41,299 bases of DNA, taken from Lachnospiraceae bacterium (lineage in GTDB: Bacteria > Bacillota > Clostridia > Lachnospirales > Lachnospiraceae). The translations under genes were made by a program, and so were the position numbers. The stretch lies in contig JAFYZH010000037.1 in the NCBI GenBank assembly GCA_017548765.1, forward strand, positions 1 through 41,299. Reading direction: 5' to 3'. Below, one piece after another: positions 19,506 to 24,959 of this stretch. The notes beneath the pieces were generated by a model, which had not been told where the DNA came from, searched no databases, and worked only from the letters and a program-made list of their open reading frames with translations. Numbering within the stretch: position 1 is the stretch's first letter; each line of letters starts with the position of its first letter.

Positions 19506-19549
19506 AAAAACAAAAAGCGCCACGGATATCCTCCGTGGCGCCTTTGCCA
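19506..19549 (-). terminator. Attenuator in asnB leader with overlapping hexaloop hairpin
   Basis: GCGCCACGGA (19541-19532) pairs with TCCGTGGCGC (19526-19517), a perfect 10-bp stem with a 5-nt loop, followed by TTTTTGTTTTT. It lies between the asnB promoter and gene, so it should cut transcription short unless opened. TGGC-AAAGGC-GCCA (19549-19536) is an alternative hairpin whose loop has A at 1 and G at 4 and which uses the terminator 5' arm. The core GCAAAGGCGC is identical to that in the gltB leader. Predicted ANTAR antitermination target by analogy with the EutV class. Confidence 0.72.
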
Positions 19550-19570
19550 TACATCATTCAAATTGAGCAC

Positions 19571-19599
19571 ATTTTAATACAGGTTCTCAACTTTGTCAA
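19571..19599 (-). promoter_or_regulatory. Promoter of asnB-glnN (sigma-A type)
   Basis: TTGACA at 19599-19594, 17-nt spacer, TAAAAT at 19576-19571. Predicted transcript start near 19564, about 15 nt before the hexaloop hairpin and 100 nt before the gene. Confidence 0.82.
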
Positions 19600-19618
19600 C
19601 AGTTTTTTTCAAATTTTT

Positions 19619-20131
19619 TTAATTTTTTTCCGAAGTCTCTTCCGGCGCGGGGTTCGGTCTGCGCGCAGGCGTAAGCATGAGCGGAAGTTTGTAGCTGGCG
19701 GTATAACCGTTCGCCTTCAGATCCTCGAGGATCTCTCCGTTTAAGCGGTTCGCCAGGAGAAGCAGTGATTTCAGGTCCTCCGGATCGATCGTCTTCAAGC
19801 CGGCTACGATATGCTCGCGGGCAATGCCTGCTACCTTCTTACGAAGGACCGCATGATCCGTGTCATCGGGATTATCCTGCTTGAAATGAATGGCGCCGCT
19901 GACCCTCATCACCAGGTCTTTGCCGTTCTCATCGGTCCCGTAGACGATCGGTTGCATATTTCTCTCGTCGAGCATCGCCATGATCACACCTTCAGGCAGT
20001 CTGCTCTTCCTCTGCGCCGCTGCCGGCTGTGGATCCTGCGGAGCCGCCTGCGGCTGCACACCTGCGGTTTTGCGGTTCGCATTTTCCGAAGCCTGTTTCA
20101 TTGCATCTTTTAATTTGTCAAAAAATCCCAT
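19619..20131 (-). CDS. Hypothetical protein, soluble, Ala/Gln/Pro-rich linker
   Basis: 170 aa, not recognised. It begins MGFFDKLKDAMKQASENANR, an amphipathic start, followed by a Gln/Ala/Pro-rich stretch (residues ~25-40). A compact middle (PEGVIMAMLDERNMQPIVYG) and a helical region (DLKSLLLLANRLNGEILEDL) follow, then a Pro-rich tail. No signal peptide or membrane segment. GGAGGAAAGG lies just before ATG 20131, and an extended -10 promoter is at 20165-20173. It sits between the ABC permease and asnB; no functional link to either is visible. Small proteins starting with MGFFDKLK often act as adaptor or envelope-stress proteins, but I do not assign a function. Confidence 0.75.
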   Translation of the reverse strand: MGFFDKLKDAMKQASENANRKTAGVQPQAAPQDPQPAAAQRKSRLPEGVIMAMLDERNMQPIVYGTDENGKDLVMRVSGAIHFKQDNPDDTDHAVLRKKVAGIAREHIVAGLKTIDPEDLKSLLLLANRLNGEILEDLKANGYTASYKLPLMLTPARRPNPAPEETSEKN

Positions 20132-20164
20132 AGCATCCTTTCCTCCATTTACGAGTATAGAAGT

Positions 20165-20173
20165 ATTATATCA
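20165..20173 (-). promoter_or_regulatory. Extended -10 promoter for the 170-aa hypothetical gene
   Basis: TGATATAAT on the coding strand: TG, one base, then a perfect TATAAT at 20170-20165. No good -35 is present, as is common for extended -10 promoters. It is 34 nt upstream of the gene, between the permease stop and ATG 20131. Confidence 0.55.
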
Positions 20174-20184
20174 CATTCTGCCCT

Positions 20185-22308
20185 CTATATCACGAAGAAA
20201 TAGTTGAACATTATGTACGACAGAACGCCCGACTCCCACAGGCAGAGCAAAAGCGGTACAGCGATGATCACAAGGCACACGATCGCTGTCATCAGGAAGC
20301 TTTTGATCCTGCTTGTCGCGAAAACCGTCACGCCGGTGACCAGAAGCATGCCGACATAGCGCTTCAGCCAAACGAGGGCGATCCCTCCGGCCATCGAAAA
20401 CGACGCAGGCAGGTTCTTCCAGTCCGGCAGGCTGTTCGCCGAAAAGCCGATGCCGTACGTTCCGTAACCCTTCAGCACCTGATAGAGGTATCTGCCGTAG
20501 ATCATCCCGTAAAACAGGGTGACCGTACCGAGCAGGATGAGGGCTTTGCACAGGAATACTTTTCCGCGTTTTGGGGAAATGCGGATCTGCCCGATCATGC
20601 CTGTGCGATATTCAACCGCCATGCTCGCCGCGCCGCACAAGATCGCCGCCAGCACCGCGCAGACGCCGAGGATGACGTTCTGCTTGCGGTCCTTATACAA
20701 TTTCTCATACCCGCGGACGTCGAGAGCCTGCGAGCCCTCCTTCGACTGCAGATATGTGAGATACTCCGTAATGCGGTTCAGCGCCGTCTGCTTATACTGA
20801 AGCGAAGACGAATCGGATGACATCCTCTGCTCCCGCTCCATCTCCTCCTCAAACTGCACGAGGATATCGCCGTACTGCTCCGGTCCGACCTGTTCCACAC
20901 GATACAGGTAGGATTGATAGAACATTTCCTCGATCGAGGAGTCGTACTTCTTATACGGTTTTGTCGTCGCCAACAGGAACACCGCTAGGATCAAAAGAAT
21001 ATAACCGATCTTCTCGAAACGGAAAAACTTCACGCTCTCATGTAGGGAAAGTCTCGTATGACTTCCGAAGCCATGCTCCTCCGACCGCTTGAAGATCCGC
21101 AGGAAACGGAGGCCTCTGCCCCGTCTCGGGATCACGCCGAAGCCTTTATTTGACAGGATCCAGCCGACCGCTGCGCAGACCAGGATCAGCAACGCCAGAA
21201 GCGCCAACGCGACGATCGGATAGCTGATCGGATCTCCGAACACGATCTCGTTGTGGTAGCGCGCGATCGTGTATCCGGGATCGGCAAATGAAACGAGATT
21301 GATCCGCTTAAAGCCAGCCAGATAACTCAGATCATCGATCTTCATGTAGAGGATACCCTCGATACCGATCAGCGAAAAGAGGATCACGTAGACCTTCAAC
21401 GCCGAGGAGACCAGCGAACTGACTACCGACGTAAGCAGCACGACTGCCGTCGATACGATGCAGGACCACACAAATACCAACAGGAGAAATGTCCCGATGT
21501 TGATCTGCATGACCGTCTGCTTATACCCGATCAGAGACTGCACCGGCTCCGTCAGGAACGAGCCGATCGGCCTTCCATAGAGCAGGCAGCCCGTCAGGAG
21601 CGTCGTCAACAGGAATAGAAAATTGCAGACCGCACAGCCCACGGAGACCGCTCCCACGCGGGTCAGGAACATCCGTCCGCGCCCGGACTTCATCGAAGAA
21701 TACAACCGAAGCAGGCCCTGCTCTTTTTCCTTCGTGAACATCAGCGAAGTCAGCAGAACCGCAAGCAACAGTTCCAAAAATATCAAACTCGGCAGGGACA
21801 ATGCTTCCGCAATGCCCTTCGTATGTGTCTGGCGGATCGTAAGGCCGAGCAGCTGCTCGTACTCCTTACTCGTTTTTTCCACATCCTTCATCTTATCGCC
21901 GGATCCGCCGAGGATCGTCAGCAACATTTTGTACTCAGCCGCTGTACCGGCCGCCTTCTTCACGAACTTGGGATAGTCGAGCACATCGGTGTACTCTGCC
22001 TCCTTGATCGCGAGCAGCTCCCTCTCCGTGAACAGAGAGTCGGTATACTTCGGGTCCGTCCAGACGACATTGCCCGGCTCCATATAAAAGATCGCCGACG
22101 CATCCTGTTTCATCTGGGCGAGCTGCTCCGCCGCCTCCGCATCGCTATAGCCGCGCAGATCCGCCGTCAACGCCCGGTAGGCGTGCGCGGGAGCGACATC
22201 ACGTTCGGCGTGGTACCAAAAATAGAGGGCGTTCACCAGAAGAAGGGCGACCAGAAAGCCCAGAAGCTTCCTGTTATGCCATAATTTATACCACTCATGC
22301 AGGAACAT
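20185..22308 (-). CDS. ABC-2 type transporter permease
   Basis: 707-aa membrane component of an ABC exporter. A first helix (GFLVALLLVNALYFWY) is followed by a large extracytoplasmic loop, a set of helices (LIFLELLLAVLLTSLMF onward), a cytoplasmic stretch, then a second group beginning KIGYILLILAVFLLATT with another loop and a final set of helices ending SYIMFNYFFVI. This layout fits ABC-2/ABC-type permeases that move peptides or lipids, or sense envelope stress; substrate cannot be told. Its ATG overlaps the ATPase stop by one base (TAATG), so the two are coupled. No N-terminal signal cleavage is apparent. Confidence 0.82.
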   Translation of the reverse strand: MFLHEWYKLWHNRKLLGFLVALLLVNALYFWYHAERDVAPAHAYRALTADLRGYSDAEAAEQLAQMKQDASAIFYMEPGNVVWTDPKYTDSLFTERELLAIKEAEYTDVLDYPKFVKKAAGTAAEYKMLLTILGGSGDKMKDVEKTSKEYEQLLGLTIRQTHTKGIAEALSLPSLIFLELLLAVLLTSLMFTKEKEQGLLRLYSSMKSGRGRMFLTRVGAVSVGCAVCNFLFLLTTLLTGCLLYGRPIGSFLTEPVQSLIGYKQTVMQINIGTFLLLVFVWSCIVSTAVVLLTSVVSSLVSSALKVYVILFSLIGIEGILYMKIDDLSYLAGFKRINLVSFADPGYTIARYHNEIVFGDPISYPIVALALLALLILVCAAVGWILSNKGFGVIPRRGRGLRFLRIFKRSEEHGFGSHTRLSLHESVKFFRFEKIGYILLILAVFLLATTKPYKKYDSSIEEMFYQSYLYRVEQVGPEQYGDILVQFEEEMEREQRMSSDSSSLQYKQTALNRITEYLTYLQSKEGSQALDVRGYEKLYKDRKQNVILGVCAVLAAILCGAASMAVEYRTGMIGQIRISPKRGKVFLCKALILLGTVTLFYGMIYGRYLYQVLKGYGTYGIGFSANSLPDWKNLPASFSMAGGIALVWLKRYVGMLLVTGVTVFATSRIKSFLMTAIVCLVIIAVPLLLCLWESGVLSYIMFNYFFVI

Positions 22309-23036
22309 TATTTACTCTCCATTCCGAGGCTCATGTAGATCTCCTCTACCGAAGTCTCTTTCTGTCCGCCGTACTTTTCATACAGCGTGTCCAATGTACC
22401 GCTCTCTACGATCTTTCCGTGGTTCAAAAAGATGATCTCTGAGGCCAATTTTTCAAGGTCACTTACGATATGTGTCGCGATGATGACGATCTTCTCGCCG
22501 GCTACGCGGCTGACCAGTTCCCGGAAGTGTACACGCTCCTTCGGGTCCAGCCCGACCGTCGGTTCGTCCATGATCAGGATCGACGGATCACCGACCAGTC
22601 CCTGGGCCAGCAGCGTCCGCTGCTTCATACCGCCCGAAAACGTGCCGATGCAGTCATTGCGGACTTCCCACAGGTTCACGCTGTGGATGATGTCGTCGAT
22701 CTCGTCCTTCACATCCTGCTTCTTCTTGCCCTTCAAAGAAGCAACGTAGTACAAGAACCGCGTCAGCGTAAAGTCCTCATAGATCCTCTGCTGCTGCGGC
22801 ATGAAACCGACCAGGCCGCGGTAATTCTTACCCATCGAGGCGATGTCCGTTCCATCCCAGAGGACCTTTCCGGAAGTCGCCTTCAGTCCGGTCGTCAGGA
22901 TGCCCATCAGCGTTGATTTTCCCGCGCCGTTCGGTCCCAGCAGGCCATAGATCCCCTCATGGAAGGTATAGGAAAATGAGTCCAATGCCCTCTTTTTACC
23001 GTATTCTTTCGTCAAATTCTCTGCAGTTAATATCAT
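22308..23036 (-). CDS. ABC transporter ATP-binding protein
   Basis: 242-aa ATPase partner of the permease that follows. Walker A is LLGPNGAGKST (residues ~33-43), the signature is FSGGMKQR, Walker B is ILIMDEPTVGLD and the switch His is in IATHIVSDLE. It resembles the ATPases of ABC-2 exporters (bacteriocin, drug or lantibiotic-immunity type). GGAGG lies 7 nt before ATG 23036, and a promoter is at 23121-23149. Substrate unknown; no regulator is next to it. Confidence 0.92.
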   Translation of the reverse strand: MILTAENLTKEYGKKRALDSFSYTFHEGIYGLLGPNGAGKSTLMGILTTGLKATSGKVLWDGTDIASMGKNYRGLVGFMPQQQRIYEDFTLTRFLYYVASLKGKKKQDVKDEIDDIIHSVNLWEVRNDCIGTFSGGMKQRTLLAQGLVGDPSILIMDEPTVGLDPKERVHFRELVSRVAGEKIVIIATHIVSDLEKLASEIIFLNHGKIVESGTLDTLYEKYGGQKETSVEEIYMSLGMESK

Positions 23037-23120
23037 GCCACGCCTCCGCTTTCCCGGCAGCCCCGGTTCCTATTCCGTTTACGCATCCTCAGATCCACGT
23101 TGCTTTCATCTGATAAATTA

Positions 23121-23149
23121 ATAATAACATATTATTTTTTCAATTTCAA
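23121..23149 (-). promoter_or_regulatory. Promoter of the ABC transporter pair
   Basis: TTGAAA at 23149-23144, 17-nt spacer, TATTAT at 23126-23121, in a very AT-rich stretch directly after the upstream terminator and 85 nt before the ATPase start. Confidence 0.6.
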
Positions 23150-23152
23150 TAC

Positions 23153-23189
23153 AAAAACCGCGACGAACGTAGGTTTCATCGCGGTTTTT
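23153..23189 (-). terminator. Strong intrinsic terminator, usable on both strands
   Basis: On the minus strand AAAAACCGCGA pairs with TCGCGGTTTTT across a 15-nt loop, with T-runs at both ends. It closes the transcript of the small Cys-rich gene and its folded 3' region and separates it from the ABC promoter. Confidence 0.85.
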
Positions 23190-23340
23190 GCTTGAAAGGT
23201 TAGAAAGTGGCGATCTGTTTTCACAGATCGGGGATGTCCGAATAGATCGGTGTAGAAATATTCGGGCACAAGGTCCTGCCGAAGGCAGAGGCCTTAAAAA
23301 TGGGGGTTATTATGAATCGAGTAACATAGGTAAAAACCAA
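23190..23340 (-). ncRNA. Candidate structured RNA / folded 3' region
   Basis: Between the stop of the 49-aa gene and the terminator, three strong hairpins stand in a row. On the minus strand: 23295-23270, an 11-bp stem with one bulged A and a UUC loop (CTGCC/GGCAG core); 23268-23235, a 10-bp stem GCCCGAATA/TATTCGGAC; and 23230-23211, CGATCTGT-GAAA-ACAGATCG, 8 bp closed by a GNRA-type loop. The GNRA loop and the terminator that follows favour the minus strand. No ORF with a ribosome site lies here. It could be a stable 3'-UTR, a small RNA released from the mRNA, or an independent RNA. It matches no RNA family I can name. Confidence 0.5.
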
Positions 23341-23490
23341 TTACTCCTCGTCTGCATCTTCATCTGCAGCATCGCACTCGCACTCGCCGTTGCAACCGCA
23401 AGCCTTCTCCTTAAGCTTAACGATCTTATCCTTGTTGGTAACTGCATATGCTGCTGCAGCAACTGCTGCAAGTAAAACTAATTTCTTCAT
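23341..23490 (-). CDS. Small Cys-rich acidic protein, probably membrane-anchored
   Basis: A 49-aa protein found by reading the strand directly. It starts MKKLVLLAAVAAAAYAVTNK, a hydrophobic N-terminal helix, continues with a short Lys-rich stretch (DKIVKLKEKA) and ends with CGCNGECECDAADEDADEE: four cysteines in 7 residues followed by an acidic tail. AGGAGG lies 7 nt before ATG 23490, which is strong support for a real gene. The Cys cluster suggests metal or redox binding near the membrane; that is inference. It has a promoter with phased repeats upstream and a folded 3' region downstream. The absence of a cleavage site suggests the N-terminal helix stays as an anchor. Confidence 0.75.
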   Translation of the reverse strand: MKKLVLLAAVAAAAYAVTNKDKIVKLKEKACGCNGECECDAADEDADEE

Positions 23491-23526
23491 CGTAGTTTCC
23501 TCCTGTGAAAGTAATGTAGGGTATTG

Positions 23527-23553
23527 CGGGCACCGCCCGCGGCATTTTTTTGT
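23527..23553 (+). terminator. GC hairpin followed by T-run (plus strand)
   Basis: GCGGGC-ACC-GCCCGC followed after GGCA by seven Ts, on the plus strand. No plus-strand gene ends here, so it may only be a leader hairpin in the 5'-UTR of the small Cys-rich gene on the other strand. Confidence 0.35.
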
Positions 23554-23608
23554 TTTCGATTCCCGCCGCGATCCTGGCTGCGAGCGTTCCTTCGAAAACC
23601 TTGATTAA

Positions 23609-23673
23609 GTTATACCACAAGATCGTGTCAAAGTCTTGAAGAGAGTCTTACCAAATTCTTACGAAAACCTTAA
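23609..23673 (-). promoter_or_regulatory. Promoter with four 11-bp phased repeats (response-regulator box)
   Basis: Upstream of the small Cys-rich gene the coding strand carries TAAGG, TAAGA, TAAGA and TCAAGA starting at 23672, 23661, 23650 and 23639, that is, every 11 bp. The last copy overlaps the -35 position of a -10 TATAAC at 23614-23609. This is the geometry of PhoB/OmpR-family response-regulator sites, where tandem half-sites replace a good -35. A TTGACA also occurs at 23631-23626 but is only 11 nt from TATAAC. The bound regulator is not known; PhoB/PhoP-type is a guess from repeat shape. Confidence 0.5.
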
Positions 23674-23707
23674 GTCTTAGATCGACGGTCTTCGCGTCCC
23701 TGATCCT

Positions 23708-24214
23708 CTAAATGTACTCGACACCCAGAGCCTGCAACTCCTCCCGCATCTTCTTCACACGTTCCTCCGGAAACCTCCGGCCGATGCAGTCCGTAAGCAT
23801 GTACGTCTTAATGCCGGCTTTCACGGCGCCCTTCGCCGTCGCGCCGACGCAGCCGCACTCATCCAGCCCGCACAGCACCATTTCTTCGTAGCCCTGCTCT
23901 TTCACTTGATTTCGGAATTCCCGCGAGGTAAATGTATTCGAGCGGCTCTTCTCGAAAATCAGAGGAGACTCCAGTTTTACGCCCGGATACATTTTCGCAC
24001 CCTGCGTTCCGCGGATCGAGAAGCCGACGCCCCACAGAAGCTTCGGCAGGATATGTTTGATGTAGATGATATCATAGCCATCCTCCCGATACGTTTCGAT
24101 GGCTTGGTTTACATTTGCCACCAGTTCCTCTGTATCATACGTAAACATTTTCTTCCGGTTTTCCCAAAGGTAATCGTTCTGCATGTCGATCACCACCAAC
24201 GCCTTATTCGCCAT
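23708..24214 (-). CDS. Cysteine hydrolase, isochorismatase/nicotinamidase family
   Basis: 168 aa. The isochorismatase fold opens with MANKALVVIDMQNDYLW; the catalytic set is Asp10, Lys89 (IFEKSRSNTF) and Cys122 (DECGCVGATA). Members hydrolyse small amides such as nicotinamide or form part of catabolic routes; the substrate cannot be read from sequence. ATG 24214 is chosen because the fold begins there and GGAAGG lies about 11 nt upstream; longer in-frame extensions to 24442 would run into the dtxR-type gene and are Arg-rich and unlike the family. A TATAAT at 24259-24254 suggests its own promoter. Confidence 0.88.
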   Translation of the reverse strand: MANKALVVIDMQNDYLWENRKKMFTYDTEELVANVNQAIETYREDGYDIIYIKHILPKLLWGVGFSIRGTQGAKMYPGVKLESPLIFEKSRSNTFTSREFRNQVKEQGYEEMVLCGLDECGCVGATAKGAVKAGIKTYMLTDCIGRRFPEERVKKMREELQALGVEYI

Positions 24215-24253
24215 AGTGCACACAACCTTCCTGTTTTCGGTTTTTTCCCGTTC

Positions 24254-24282
24254 ATTATACCGTATTTCGTCGTGTTTTACCA
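24254..24282 (-). promoter_or_regulatory. Probable promoter of the cysteine hydrolase
   Basis: A perfect TATAAT at 24259-24254, 40 nt before the gene and after the dtxR-type stop. The -35 position (GGTAAA-like) is poor, so strength is uncertain. Confidence 0.4.
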
Positions 24283-24320
24283 CCCTGGCGCAGGTTTTAC
24301 CGAAAAAGCGGCGGCTCTCC

Positions 24321-24719
24321 TCATCCCCCGCCCCTCGTATCCGAGTCCAGTTTTCTTTCGTACAGTTCCCGAAGGCGTTCACACGTCTCGTCTCCGATCG
24401 CATGTTCGATCTTACACGCCTCCGAAGCGGCGGTCCTCTCATTTACCCCGATACTGATCAGAAAGTTCTTGATAAGCGTATGCTTTTTCACCACTTCTTC
24501 AGCCAGCTTTTTACCGGTTTTTGTGAGTTGAATAACGCCGGCTTCATCATCCCGAATCAGTTTCATCTCACGCAGTTTTTTCATGGCTGTACAAACACTG
24601 GGTTTCGTGACCCCGAGTTCTTTTGCTATGTCGACCGAACGGACATATCCCTGTTTGACCTGCACTATCAGAATGCTTTTCAGGTAATCTTCCGTAGAAT
24701 TCCCTAACGTCATCTTCAT
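24321..24719 (-). CDS. DtxR/MntR-family metal-dependent repressor (copy 1)
   Basis: 132 aa. An N-terminal winged helix (TEDYLKSILIVQVKQGYVRS, then DIAKELGVTKPSVCTAMKKL as recognition region) is followed by a dimerisation/metal domain with KKHTLIKNFL and SEACKIEHAI, giving the His-Glu-Glu-His set typical of this family. There is no SH3-like third domain, so it is MntR-sized rather than DtxR-sized. It lies 24 nt after the FeoB-associated protein gene and is probably the last gene of the feo operon. Target could be the feo operators or a distant regulon. It is a paralog, not a copy, of the plus-strand regulator at 28023-28394. Confidence 0.88.
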   Translation of the reverse strand: MKMTLGNSTEDYLKSILIVQVKQGYVRSVDIAKELGVTKPSVCTAMKKLREMKLIRDDEAGVIQLTKTGKKLAEEVVKKHTLIKNFLISIGVNERTAASEACKIEHAIGDETCERLRELYERKLDSDTRGGG

Positions 24720-24743
24720 CCTATCCTTACCACGCCGCTGCGC

Positions 24744-24941
24744 CTACACGGTTTTTTGTTTTGCATCCGCCCGCGCTCTGTGACAGGCTGCGCACATCTT
24801 ACAATGTGCGCAGTTCCCGCCGCAGATCGATCTTCCTTGCTTTTTATCCCGGATCAGTGACCGCACGACCGCGGCCACTGTCAGGATCAGGAGCAGTGTG
24901 ATCAGGATGGTCCCGATATTTGCTAAGAGCCATTCCATCAT
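24744..24941 (-). CDS. FeoB-associated Cys-rich membrane protein
   Basis: 65 aa. One membrane helix (residues ~8-28, NIGTILITLLLILTVAAVV), then a short basic segment and a Cys cluster CGGNCAHCKMCAACHRA with five cysteines and two histidines. This matches the small proteins often encoded just after feoB in Clostridia, thought to help FeoB at the inner face of the membrane; exact role unproven. It starts 18 nt after the feoB stop. Two adjacent ATG codons (24941 and 24938) are both possible; AGAGAGG lies upstream of both. Confidence 0.87.
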   Translation of the reverse strand: MMEWLLANIGTILITLLLILTVAAVVRSLIRDKKQGRSICGGNCAHCKMCAACHRARADAKQKTV

Positions 24942-24959
24942 CGCGCTACCATCCTCTCT

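Noticed and set aside
19465-19570. T-box or amino-acid riboswitch in the asnB leader
   Set aside because: The leader is only about 100 nt and contains no T-box sequence; its only clear structures are the hexaloop hairpin and terminator.
23190-23340. 6S RNA, SRP RNA or another housekeeping RNA
   Set aside because: Three independent hairpins in a row do not fit the single long hairpin of 6S RNA, and the conserved SRP loop bases are absent.
23426-23620. 64-aa minus-strand frame upstream of and overlapping the small Cys-rich gene
   Set aside because: It starts at TTG without a ribosome site and overlaps a well-supported gene in another frame.
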